Below are positions 16,417-25,100 of a stretch of DNA of 64,000 nucleotides, piece after piece. The first letter of the stretch is position 1. Each line of letters begins with the position of its first letter. Position numbers and translations under genes: made by a program. Below the pieces are notes generated by a model. The model was not told the DNA's origin and ran no database searches. It saw only the letters and a list, made by a program, of their open reading frames with translations. The DNA is from Flavitalea plasmicola (lineage in GTDB: Bacteria; Bacteroidota; Bacteroidia; Chitinophagales; Chitinophagaceae). The stretch is from positions 1 to 64,000 of the forward strand of contig NZ_JAUOTO010000002.1 in assembly GCF_030546645.1 (NCBI RefSeq), read 5' to 3'.

Positions 16417-17862
16417 ATGAACAAGACTTTATACCTGCCGGGAGCCGTGCTGGCTTTCTGCATGATCCAATCGGCAACTGCACAAAATGTGGGTATCGGC
16501 ACCACCGCGCCTGTTGATAAGTTGACGGTGCGGACCAATTCCGCCAACTACGGCGTCTCGCATACGGACGGCAACATCGTCGTCGGAACCTATGTCGGCG
16601 GCGGCTATGGCTGGCTGGGGACCAAAAGCCCGCATCCGCTGGCCTTTTATACCGGTGGCGGCGGGGCCCAGATGACCATCGAGACCAACGGCAATGTGGG
16701 CATAGGTGCTCCAGGTGCGGTCAATCATTTGCAGATTGGCAGCACCCCATCTTTCAGTGGCAACGACCTGGCCATCGGCAACGGCGTCCAGGGCATGTCA
16801 TTCTTCCAGACGGCGGGGGCCTCCACCTGGTATTCCAATGTCAATTTTGCCCTGATGCCCAATGGCAGCGCCGGCAATGTCGGCATCGGCACACAGACCC
16901 CTGTCAACAACCTGCAGATCGGCAGCGTAGGCGCTACGGGTATCGGCGGCAACCATATCGCCTTTGGCAATGGCGTCCAGGCTTCCGGCATCACGCAGAC
17001 CGCCTCGGCCGCACAATGGTATTCCACCACGGATATCGTGCTGATGCCAAGGAGCAATGGCCATGGCCGGGTGGGGATCAATACGGCAAGTCCATTCTTT
17101 CCATTCGAGGTGGATGATTACGTTGACGCCCCCAGCGGAGGATTCGCTTACTTTACCAATGATGGGCAGGGTATTCATAAAATTTCTTCCCCGTCGCATA
17201 TCTCGATATATGCCAAAAATGACGTGCTTGCAGATGGATTCGAAGCCATCTCCGATGCCAGAGTAAAGGACATCCTGGGTCTCAGTGATGCGGCCAAAGA
17301 TCTGGAGACGCTCAGCAGGATCCGGGTGACCAACTATACGTTGAAAGACAAAGTAAATCACGGGAACAAGCCCTTTAAAAAAGTCATCGCCCAGCAGGTG
17401 GAAACCGTGTACCCACAAGTAGTCTCCACTCATATGGATTTTATTCCCAACGTTTACCAGGCGGCCAGCAAGATCACAAAGACGGACAAGGGCTACCTTC
17501 TGGATTTCGACAGTGCCCATCATATCAGCAGAGAAGCGACAAAATTAAAAGTTCTGGCATCCGACGACCATACGATGAACAATTATGCGATCCTGGCTCT
17601 TCCATCGGATAAGGAAGTGCTAATCGATGCCACCCAATTGAATGGCGACAAGGTCTTCGTGTATGGCGAGCAGGTAGATGATTTCCGGACGGTGGATTAC
17701 GAGGGACTCACCACCCTGAATATTTCCGCCACCCAGGAATTGGGGAAGATAGTGAAGCGGCAGCAAGCGGCCATTCGGGCACAGCAGAAGAAAATAGTTG
17801 CCCTCAACGTGAAACTGGAAGCGCTGATGGAGGCATTGAAAGGCCATAAACCCTTAAACTAA
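16417..17862 (+). CDS. Secreted fibre-like protein with C-terminal S74 (endosialidase-type) chaperone domain
   Basis: 481 residues with a signal peptide (1-22, ending SATAQ). The N-terminal half repeats the motif VGIGT..P...L, at least four times, as in trimeric fibre shafts. The second half begins with a peptidase S74 motif, SDARVKDIL, which holds the Ser and Lys of the autocleavage dyad, then VIAQQVETVYPQVV. The C-terminus is a coiled coil (QELGKIVKRQQAAIRAQQKK). In phage tail fibres this domain trimerises the shaft and then cuts itself off. Here it more likely belongs to a cell-surface fibre. Operon with its neighbours. Confidence 0.78.
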   Translation: MNKTLYLPGAVLAFCMIQSATAQNVGIGTTAPVDKLTVRTNSANYGVSHTDGNIVVGTYVGGGYGWLGTKSPHPLAFYTGGGGAQMTIETNGNVGIGAPGAVNHLQIGSTPSFSGNDLAIGNGVQGMSFFQTAGASTWYSNVNFALMPNGSAGNVGIGTQTPVNNLQIGSVGATGIGGNHIAFGNGVQASGITQTASAAQWYSTTDIVLMPRSNGHGRVGINTASPFFPFEVDDYVDAPSGGFAYFTNDGQGIHKISSPSHISIYAKNDVLADGFEAISDARVKDILGLSDAAKDLETLSRIRVTNYTLKDKVNHGNKPFKKVIAQQVETVYPQVVSTHMDFIPNVYQAASKITKTDKGYLLDFDSAHHISREATKLKVLASDDHTMNNYAILALPSDKEVLIDATQLNGDKVFVYGEQVDDFRTVDYEGLTTLNISATQELGKIVKRQQAAIRAQQKKIVALNVKLEALMEALKGHKPLN

Positions 17863-17867
17863 GGATC

Positions 17868-19247
17868 ATGCAGCTATTCATACAGCGCAGCAGGCTGGCA
17901 TTGATCCTGCTGATATTCCCCGCCGCCATGGCACAGGCCCAGCTCACTGTCCAAAACGGCGCCGTAATAACTACAAATGGGAATGTCATCATTACGCTGC
18001 AGGACATCGATCTTATCATCGACGGCACCATCAGCCAGCAAGCGGGCGATGGGTCCTGGTACTTTACGGGCTCGGGCGATAATAGCATTTCCGGCAGCAG
18101 CAGTCCCTTTTTCGATAAGCTGCAAATAGCCAAAACGGGTTCGGCGAAGATCATCCTGTTGCAAAATATTACTATTGCGGGCAGCATCGCGTTCAATTCC
18201 GGGTTGATCGATCTGAACAACAACCATATGCTTCTCCAGCCCGGGGCGATGCTCAACGGCGAAAACGAGGTCAGCCGGATCACCGGCAACAATGGCGGGT
18301 ATATAGAAGCTACCGCTGTCCTGAACGCTCCTATCAACGCCAATCCCGGGAACCTGGGAGCCTGGATCACCTCCGGTGAGAACCTGGGAAGCACGGTGAT
18401 CCGGCGCGGGCATAGTTCGCAGACCAACGCAGGCGGGGCAGGGAGTTCCATCCTTCGTTATTATGATATCCTGCCTGCCAACAATACCGCATTGAATGCC
18501 ACTTTGCGTATCAATTACCTGGACGCCGAACTGAATGGCCTGGATGAAAGCGCCCTGATGCTATGGAAAAGTACCGATCACCTTCATTGGACCAATGTGG
18601 GTTATACGGCCAGGAATGCCACGGCCAATTATGCGGAGGACTCGGCCATCGCCGACTTTTCGAGATGGACCTTATCCACCGTGAGCAATCCTTTGCCGAT
18701 CGTAATCGCATCTTTTACCGTGGAATGTCTTGACGGATCTGCTCGTATAAACTGGAAAACGGCGCAGGAGCAGAACAGCAGCCGGTGGGACGTGGACAAA
18801 AGCTCAGACGGCATCCAATGGCAGACCATCGCCAGTCTTGCCGCCGCCGGCAACAGCCGCCTGGAAAGAAACTACTCTTATACGGATGCCAGCCCCATTG
18901 GCGGCACAACATTCTACCGGATAGCGGAGTTTGATATCGATGGTTCGGCAACCTATAGCACCATCGCTTCGGCCAACTGCGGGATTACTGACAACGACGC
19001 CAGTATGTACCCCAACCCCGTTAGGGACGTCCTTTGGGTTACGTTGCATACACCCGGGGCATCGTCCATGAAGATAGAAATATACGATGCGGGAGGAGCA
19101 AGGCGGCATATGCAAACAACCGCGTTGAACGAAGGTAATAACAGGGTTAGCATCGACATGCGGGCATTGCCTCCCGGGCTATATTTTGTACATCTTCAAT
19201 GGGAAAATGGGCAGAGGACTAAAATCATGAAGATCGAAAAGGATTAG
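17868..19247 (+). CDS. Secreted protein with T9SS type A sorting domain
   Basis: 459 residues, signal peptide 1-23. Residues 25-290 resemble the beta-helix or fibre-like surface proteins of this phylum (NGNVIITLQDIDLIIDG). A fibronectin-like segment with ARINWKTAQEQNSSRWDV follows, then a T9SS type A domain (MYPNPVRDVLWVTL ... NEGNNRVSIDMRALPPGLYFV). It starts 5 bases after the S74 gene and ends the operon. Its last four bases overlap the 3' end of the convergent kinase gene. Confidence 0.83.
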   Translation: MQLFIQRSRLALILLIFPAAMAQAQLTVQNGAVITTNGNVIITLQDIDLIIDGTISQQAGDGSWYFTGSGDNSISGSSSPFFDKLQIAKTGSAKIILLQNITIAGSIAFNSGLIDLNNNHMLLQPGAMLNGENEVSRITGNNGGYIEATAVLNAPINANPGNLGAWITSGENLGSTVIRRGHSSQTNAGGAGSSILRYYDILPANNTALNATLRINYLDAELNGLDESALMLWKSTDHLHWTNVGYTARNATANYAEDSAIADFSRWTLSTVSNPLPIVIASFTVECLDGSARINWKTAQEQNSSRWDVDKSSDGIQWQTIASLAAAGNSRLERNYSYTDASPIGGTTFYRIAEFDIDGSATYSTIASANCGITDNDASMYPNPVRDVLWVTLHTPGASSMKIEIYDAGGARRHMQTTALNEGNNRVSIDMRALPPGLYFVHLQWENGQRTKIMKIEKD

Positions 19248-21232
19248 TTGTACTGCTGTAAAGTAAAAGTAGTGCCTATGCCCAGCCGCGACTGAATGGA
19301 TATCTTATAGCGGATGGCTTTGGCAAGGTCTCTTACCAGGTGCAATCCAAATCCATTTTTCGCATTGGCCGTGATGCTATTGTCATTGAGGGCCAGGGCC
19401 TGTTCGTCGCTGATCCCGGGCCCATTATCCGTAATGGAAATGAGGGTATTTTTCCCGTCCCGCACAGCCTTCCATTCGATCATTGCGTTGGGTGTATCCT
19501 TTAGGGCCTTAATGGCATTAGCCGTGAGGTTCTGCATGATGATCCGCAGGTAGTTCTCATCCGCCGGGACCTCCATGCCGGGGTCGCAGCTGAAACGGAT
19601 AGCAACCTGCGGGATTTGCGCGAAAAATTTTTGCAGGTAGTCAAAGAGATCGGAGATCAGCACATTCTTTATCTGGCACCTGAAGTTTTCCATTTGCTCC
19701 TTGCTCCATATTAGCATGAACTCCATCGTCTCCAGGAGGTTCTCCGCGGACTGGCTTATTTCCTGCCGGTGGAGGGAACCCTGTTCCTCGCTCAGCAAGT
19801 CGGGATCGTTCTTTTGCAGGTGCAGGAAATGAATAAGGTTGGCCACGGGGCTTCGCAGGTCATGACTAAGAATGGCGAAGAACTTCGCCTTTACTTTATT
19901 GGCCTCATCCAGCTGACTGTTCAGGACCATGAGTGTGGTATTGGTCTTTTTCCGGCTGCGGCTCTGCCAGTACAATAATGCCCCGATGACCCCAAGCAGG
20001 AGCAGTCCCGCGATCAGTCCGATCTGCGTTCTGCGCTGGTCGGCCAATTTTAATTGGTTAAGAGCGATCTCATTATCCTTTACCGCGATGTTATGTCTGC
20101 CTTCCAGTCCCGCGATCTCGTTTTTCTTGTCCTGGGAGAACAAGGAATCGTTGATGCTGGAATAGGTCTTATAATTTTCCAGCGCCGCCCGGTAATTGCC
20201 TCTTGTTTCTTCCAGGTTGGCCAGAGAAAGGCTCATCTTCCCCAGGTATTCGGGGTTGGAGGTTTGCCTGCTCAATGCTATTCCCCGTAAAAGCCACTTT
20301 TCCGCCTCTTTCAAATTGGCAGCTTTACCGGCCGGCGCGCTTTTCATGGCAAGATCATAATAGGTTTGTCCCAGATTGGCAATATTTCCTATCGAGCCTA
20401 TGTAATAACCACCGATTGCATCATAGATGGCCTGCGCTCTCAGCATAATCGTTATTTGCCTTTGATGATCGGGATATTCCAGGTTGGCCAGATTCGCCAG
20501 CACGCCCGCCGTCTGCGGCTGATTGCCCATGTCCTCATAGACTTTCAGCGCCCTTTGAAAATATACTTTTGCGGCAGCGGAATCCTTTGTTTCCATTTTA
20601 ATGACGCCAAGCTGGTCCAATGCCTTGCCGGTGTTGTCAGGGGATTTGGCCAATTCGCCGTGCTTCAGGGTCATTTCCGCATATTCAGTTGCTTTGGCAT
20701 AATTACGCTGGGCGAGATAGGTAGCCGTAATATTGGTACCTACGAGGGAGATCTTATCGCTGCTCTTCATTTCCTCGGCTATTGTCAGGGCCTTGAAATA
20801 ATATGCTATGGCCTGGGAATAGTCGGACTCCCTGTTATAGCTTCTGCCAATATTATTCAGGTTGTTGATCTGGTTGATCTTCGAATCCATTTCCTTGTTC
20901 AGCGCATAGCTTTGCCCGAAATGGACCCTTGCCAGGGCATTATTGCCCGTGTCCCCAATCATCAACCCCAGGTTATTATGGATATTGGCAATCCCTTTTT
21001 TCCATTGGATCTTCTCCGCCAGCTGCAGGGCATTTTCGGCATAAATGAACCCTTTGTTGGGATTGAAGAGCATGTAATTTTGGGCAATGAGGGCCAGGAA
21101 CCTGACCTTATTGGAATCATCTTTCATTGCTGGCAGCTCTCCCACAAGGGAATCGACCAACGGCTGGCCTTTTTTCTGAGCAGATAAGTTACTGCCCAAA
21201 AATACCAGGCAGAAAAAAAGCGCGTATTTCAT
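19244..21232 (-). CDS. TPR-sensor histidine kinase (pair 2)
   Basis: 662 residues with the same plan as the kinase at 12010-14037: signal peptide, TPR region (about 25-390), membrane helix (LIAGLLLLGVIGALLYW), H-box FFAILSHDLRSPVANLI, N box NLTANAIKAL and G boxes ITDNGPGISD and GFGLHLVRDLAKA. It is co-transcribed with the LytTR regulator upstream (gap 6 bases). The likeness extends into the sensor half, so the two systems arose by duplication of the whole operon. Confidence 0.93.
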   Translation of the reverse strand: MKYALFFCLVFLGSNLSAQKKGQPLVDSLVGELPAMKDDSNKVRFLALIAQNYMLFNPNKGFIYAENALQLAEKIQWKKGIANIHNNLGLMIGDTGNNALARVHFGQSYALNKEMDSKINQINNLNNIGRSYNRESDYSQAIAYYFKALTIAEEMKSSDKISLVGTNITATYLAQRNYAKATEYAEMTLKHGELAKSPDNTGKALDQLGVIKMETKDSAAAKVYFQRALKVYEDMGNQPQTAGVLANLANLEYPDHQRQITIMLRAQAIYDAIGGYYIGSIGNIANLGQTYYDLAMKSAPAGKAANLKEAEKWLLRGIALSRQTSNPEYLGKMSLSLANLEETRGNYRAALENYKTYSSINDSLFSQDKKNEIAGLEGRHNIAVKDNEIALNQLKLADQRRTQIGLIAGLLLLGVIGALLYWQSRSRKKTNTTLMVLNSQLDEANKVKAKFFAILSHDLRSPVANLIHFLHLQKNDPDLLSEEQGSLHRQEISQSAENLLETMEFMLIWSKEQMENFRCQIKNVLISDLFDYLQKFFAQIPQVAIRFSCDPGMEVPADENYLRIIMQNLTANAIKALKDTPNAMIEWKAVRDGKNTLISITDNGPGISDEQALALNDNSITANAKNGFGLHLVRDLAKAIRYKISIQSRLGIGTTFTLQQYN

Positions 21233-21238
21233 GTTATA

Positions 21239-21955
21239 TCAGGTTAGCAGTTGATCTAAGGAATCTTTATAGGTCCGGCCGATGGGCAGCGACAAATTAT
21301 TCACCATTACCTCTTTCGGCGTTATTTTGTGGATGAAATGTTTCTGCACGGCATAGCTGCGATGGATGCGGATGAATGACTTAAACGATTTTTCTTTCAG
21401 CAGGTGGCTCAGCGGGGTCAGCACGCAATATTTCTTTTGCGGCGTAACGATCCCCGTGTAATCTTTCAGGGCTTCCAGGTAAATGACGTCATGAAGCTGG
21501 AGCTTGATATGGTCGTGGCCATCCTTAATGAAAATAGTATCATCCCCCAGCGTATAATCCAATAATCCGGCTTTGTGGCGTATCTCCAAAAAGTCCTTCA
21601 ACCTACCCATGCATTTTTCAAAACGATCGGACCTTACCGGCTTGACTAAAAAATCGAAGGCAGCGGCCTCGAAGCTTTCCAGGGCATATTCCGGATAAGA
21701 AGTAATAAATATACAGGCAGGAATCTGCTCCAGTTGCTTACGCAAATCCAGCCCGTTGATGCCGGGCATGTCGATATCCAGAAAGAGAACGTCCGGAGGA
21801 TCCTTTCGAGCGAATTCCAGGGCCCTGGCGGAGGACTCGAATACGCCGGCAATATGGAGAAACAAGGCCCTCCGTGCGTGCGAAACGACGGTGAGCCGGT
21901 CTAATTCCCTGTCATCCACTATTATACAAGCGTATTTCTTACCCAGGCCATCCAT
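21239..21955 (-). CDS. LytTR family response regulator (pair 2)
   Basis: 238 residues. Receiver domain with IIVDDRELD, phospho-acceptor in VLFLDIDMPG, FITSYPEYAL and FLVKPV; LytTR DNA-binding domain from about residue 140 (IFIKDGHDHIKLQLHDVIYLEALKD is split across the domain start; FIRIHRSYAVQKHF is near the end). Divergent from the lipoprotein gene at 22132, whose promoter has a half-site like the pair found at the first system. Confidence 0.93.
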   Translation of the reverse strand: MDGLGKKYACIIVDDRELDRLTVVSHARRALFLHIAGVFESSARALEFARKDPPDVLFLDIDMPGINGLDLRKQLEQIPACIFITSYPEYALESFEAAAFDFLVKPVRSDRFEKCMGRLKDFLEIRHKAGLLDYTLGDDTIFIKDGHDHIKLQLHDVIYLEALKDYTGIVTPQKKYCVLTPLSHLLKEKSFKSFIRIHRSYAVQKHFIHKITPKEVMVNNLSLPIGRTYKDSLDQLLT

Positions 21956-22058
21956 TATTTCTCATTGAAATCCTGTCAATATACTGTTTTTGGGGGGCTT
22001 ATCCTGTATTAAAATTTGTTTGCCTGCCCGGCGATCCTATCTCCTTCGTCTATTAAAA

Positions 22059-22070
22059 TGGTTGTTCAGC
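22059..22070 (+). promoter_or_regulatory. Single LytTR-like half-site
   Basis: TGGTTGTTCAGC matches 10 of 12 bases of TGGTCGTTCACC at 14811 and also follows an A tract. It begins 44 bases before the -7 element at 22103; the proximal repeat of the first system begins 43 bases before its -7 element. I see no good second repeat 20 bases upstream. Confidence 0.45.
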
Positions 22071-22102
22071 GATTGCACTCCGCCACCGGCAATAAATGAG
22101 TT

Positions 22103-22110
22103 TAGGTTTG
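22103..22110 (+). promoter_or_regulatory. -7 element for the 22132 lipoprotein gene
   Basis: TAGGTTTG, the same eight bases as at 14874, lies 21 bases before the ATG at 22132. Confidence 0.55.
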
Positions 22111-22131
22111 CAGAGAATTAAACATGTAATT

Positions 22132-22773
22132 ATGAGAAAGAAAATAACCTTCACCGTAATCAGCATCCTGCTGGCGGCGATCAGTTTCAGCGGCTGCAAA
22201 AAGGATAATAAAACAGGGGACCAAAGTACTTCCGTTAAGAATACAGTCTGGACAGGTGAAATTAATTATGCAGGCAAGGCAGTGGAGCCGATAAGCATAG
22301 CGTTCGGCGATGGAACATTAACATGGTATGAATTGTCAGGCGAATACAACGGCACCTGGAAGATTGAAAATGGACTGCTCACGATAAGCATTGAAGGCGC
22401 AGTCTCCTTTAAGGCCAATATTTCCAGCGACAACAGTCTAACCAATATCAAAAGTTCCGACATGAGCGGCCGGATGCTGAATAACGCAACCCGGAATGGC
22501 AGTGACGATGCCGTATTGGATAACACCACCTGGACAGCTCCCAATGTAGTTTTTGCATTCAAGCCCGGCTCAAAAATCGATATGACCCTCGGAGGCGGCG
22601 CCGGAGTTACTTATGCTGATCTGAGCTATGTACGAAAAGGGAAATCCATCCGGTTTAACGCGCTGCCTACCTATAAATGGTTTCTTGTGACGAACAGCAG
22701 CACGAGCATGAACGGAGCCAATACTTTCGCCCCCGATCCGGTGGTCTATCCCTTCGTTGCCACCAAGCAATAA
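22132..22773 (+). CDS. Hypothetical lipoprotein, two lipocalin-like halves
   Basis: 213 residues from the ATG at 22132, which gives a standard lipoprotein signal (lipobox FSGCKK, cysteine near residue 22). An in-frame ATG at 22096 would add an unneeded leader. The protein has two related halves, each starting NTVWTG or NTTWTA. The first also has the strand pattern ISIAFGDGTLTWYELSG ... GTWKIENG seen in small lipocalin-like Bacteroidota lipoproteins. Ligand unknown. Probably co-transcribed with the NHL protein 48 bases downstream, and possibly regulated by the divergent LytTR protein. Confidence 0.7.
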   Translation: MRKKITFTVISILLAAISFSGCKKDNKTGDQSTSVKNTVWTGEINYAGKAVEPISIAFGDGTLTWYELSGEYNGTWKIENGLLTISIEGAVSFKANISSDNSLTNIKSSDMSGRMLNNATRNGSDDAVLDNTTWTAPNVVFAFKPGSKIDMTLGGGAGVTYADLSYVRKGKSIRFNALPTYKWFLVTNSSTSMNGANTFAPDPVVYPFVATKQ

Positions 22774-22821
22774 TTTTCATCTGTCAAACCCAAATCATAC
22801 CATCATTAAAGAACTACCGTT

Positions 22822-24216
22822 ATGAAAAAGCTTCTGATCGTCATGACAGCCGTAGCTATTGGTTTTGCCGCCTGTAAAAAAAGTTCAGCTCCCACAAGTG
22901 ACAGCGACAGGAAAATCACCCTCGCAGCAGACAACAACACTCCACCCACGGGCGCTAACATTACCTTTACGGTCATAGCAAGTAATAATGGACCAGCGGC
23001 CTCCACAGGCATTGTGGTAAGTATTATGCTGCCATCAGGCTATACTTTTGTATCGGCCGGGGCAACTACCGGCAGTTATGGAGCAGGGGCCTGGAGTGGC
23101 TTTGGTCTTGCCGACGGGGCGAGCGCCACCCTGACGATAACAGCTACGGTGAATGCCACCGGCAATTATGCCAGTACCGCCACCATAGCCGGCAAGGAAA
23201 ACGACCCTGTGGCAGGCAACAACAGCGCAACGGTGACGATAACGCCCACAACGCCAAAAGGCCTGATGGTATCCACTCTGGCAGGCAGTGACAGAGGCGC
23301 TGTGGACGGCACGGGTACGGCTGCAAAATTCAGTACTCCAAGAGGCCTGGCGATGGATGCAGCAGGCAATATATATGTTGCAGACGCCAGTAACAATCGT
23401 ATTCGGAAAATTACTCCCGCGGGGGTGGTAAGCACGCTGGCGGGAAGCACAGACGGTTACGCGGAAGGCACAGGTGCGGCTGCCAAATTCGGCTATCCGA
23501 CGAATAGCGTAGCCGTGGATGCCTCGGGCAATGTTTACGTAGCGGACGGGGGCAACAATCGCGTCCGGAAAATTAGCCCTGCAGGAGTAGTGAGTACGCT
23601 GGCGGGAGATGGCGGTGTTTCCATATTCTATCAGCCATTGGGCGTGACAGTCGACGCCGCAGGCAATGTGTACGTCGCGGACTCCTATAATAATCGTATT
23701 TGCAAGATCACCCCTGGAGGGACCGTGAGCACATTGGCGGGAAGCGCAACGGGTGGCGCCGGCTCCGCGGGCTATACCGATGGAACGGGTACGGCTGCAA
23801 GATTCTGGACCCCCAATGGCGTAGTTATAGATGCTTCGGGGAATGTATATGTGACGGACGCCAGCAACTATGTCATCAGGAAAATTAGCCCTGCAGGAGT
23901 AGTGAGCACGCTGGCGGGAAGCGTGGAAGGGTTTGCCGATGGTACCGGGTCAGCCGCCAGGTTTGAACATCTGGCCGGGCCTGCCATAGATGCAGCGGGG
24001 AATATATATGTCGGTGACATAGGCAATAATCGCGTCCGCAAGATCACTCCGGCGGGAGTGGTAAGCACGGTGGCAGGAGGTGCGCCATTGGGATATGCCG
24101 ACGGGCCGGTGGCAACCGCCCAGTTCTCGAATCCCTTTGCAGTGACCGTCGATGCAACAGGCAACCTATATGTTTCAGATGTAGATAACAATCGTATACG
24201 CAGGATAGGGTATTAG
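22822..24216 (+). CDS. Lipoprotein with DUF11-like domain and six NHL repeats
   Basis: 464 residues. Lipoprotein signal with FAACKKS. Residues 30-140 form a DUF11-like Ig domain (DNNTPPTGANITFTVIASN ... NYASTATIAG). Six NHL repeats follow, each roughly VSTLAGS ... GTAAKF ... P.G.A.DA.GN.YVAD..NNRIRKI, which should close a six-bladed propeller. Such proteins are surface-exposed binding platforms. A strong terminator follows. Confidence 0.85.
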   Translation: MKKLLIVMTAVAIGFAACKKSSAPTSDSDRKITLAADNNTPPTGANITFTVIASNNGPAASTGIVVSIMLPSGYTFVSAGATTGSYGAGAWSGFGLADGASATLTITATVNATGNYASTATIAGKENDPVAGNNSATVTITPTTPKGLMVSTLAGSDRGAVDGTGTAAKFSTPRGLAMDAAGNIYVADASNNRIRKITPAGVVSTLAGSTDGYAEGTGAAAKFGYPTNSVAVDASGNVYVADGGNNRVRKISPAGVVSTLAGDGGVSIFYQPLGVTVDAAGNVYVADSYNNRICKITPGGTVSTLAGSATGGAGSAGYTDGTGTAARFWTPNGVVIDASGNVYVTDASNYVIRKISPAGVVSTLAGSVEGFADGTGSAARFEHLAGPAIDAAGNIYVGDIGNNRVRKITPAGVVSTVAGGAPLGYADGPVATAQFSNPFAVTVDATGNLYVSDVDNNRIRRIGY

Positions 24217-24311
24217 TTCATATTCCCCGGATCCGCCTGTATCGGAAGAATTCCTGGACAGACGCTATATGGCAAGTGCGAGGCCTAACCTTTAATGACG
24301 AATAAGAAATG

Positions 24312-24342
24312 AAAAGGGATACCCTGAAAGTATCCTTTTTTT
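24312..24342 (+). terminator. Intrinsic terminator after the NHL-repeat gene
   Basis: An 11-bp stem (AAAAGGGATAC with GTATCCTTTTT, one G-T pair) encloses the loop CCTGAAA and runs into seven T residues. It separates the LytTR-linked genes from the SusCD locus on the right. Confidence 0.85.
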
Positions 24343-24431
24343 ATTTCATCGTTTCTTGCCGGAATAGGTTCTATTTGAAAAAGATTGTCTACTGAAATGT
24401 GTACCTTGCGCCCAGTTATTAACTGCTTAAC

Positions 24432-25049
24432 TTGCCATTACAGCCGCATAACATAGAGAAGCATGCCCGGTTGCCCAATGAAGCGCTCTTGATGCGGCTC
24501 ACCTCGGAAGGTGACAGGCTGGCTTATGGAAGGCTCTATAGTTTTTATTATCCTCAGCTGTATAACTCGCTAGCGTACATAAGTAAATCACCTGAGGAAG
24601 CTCAGGAAGTAATACAGGACGTTTTTCTAAAAATCTGGACAACGAAAGAATCGCTGATCATGGTCCGGTCTTTTGAGGATTATGTATTCATGCTTTCCAA
24701 AAATTTATTGATCGATCGGCTGCGTAGAAAAAAAAAGGGCCTGGAAATAATCCAATCCATATTGGATCAGTCTACTATAAGCCAAGGGCCCTCTCCGGAA
24801 CAACACCTTGTATTTAAGCAGTACTACGCTACGGCATTAGCCGCCCTCGATCAATTATCGGATCAAAAAAAACAGATCTTTTTATTGAGAACACAGGAAG
24901 GCATGAAGCTTGCCCAGATCGCGGAACAAATGGGCATTTCCCGGCCAACGGTCAAAAAACATCTGTACAGCGCTACCGATTTTATAAAAGAATATCTTAG
25001 AAAACATGGTGAGGGCATCATCATCTTTCTTTTTCTCTGTTTTCTTTAA
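24432..25049 (+). CDS. ECF RNA polymerase sigma factor
   Basis: 205 residues if started at the TTG at 24432. The next ATG (24492) would cut into region 2 (LPNEALLMRLTSEGD), and a stop codon at 24420 prevents a longer start. Region 2 includes YSFYYPQLYNSLAYI and EAQEVIQDVFLKIW; region 4 includes LDQLSDQKKQIFLLR and the helix-turn-helix LAQIAEQMGISRPTVKKHL. It is the first gene of a SusCD locus and should direct transcription of the genes downstream once the FecR protein releases it. The C-terminus is a short hydrophobic tail (IIIFLFLCFL). Confidence 0.9.
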   Translation: MPLQPHNIEKHARLPNEALLMRLTSEGDRLAYGRLYSFYYPQLYNSLAYISKSPEEAQEVIQDVFLKIWTTKESLIMVRSFEDYVFMLSKNLLIDRLRRKKKGLEIIQSILDQSTISQGPSPEQHLVFKQYYATALAALDQLSDQKKQIFLLRTQEGMKLAQIAEQMGISRPTVKKHLYSATDFIKEYLRKHGEGIIIFLFLCFL

Positions 25050-25100
25050 AAAAGTCATTTTTTAAGGCATCCATTTCATAACCCTAATCGTCATTCCCCT

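Noticed and set aside
20366..21187. 273-codon plus-strand frame inside the second kinase gene
   Set aside because: Antisense to the TPR region. The TPR protein is clearly the real product. A similar shadow at 13129-13824 was rejected for the same reason.
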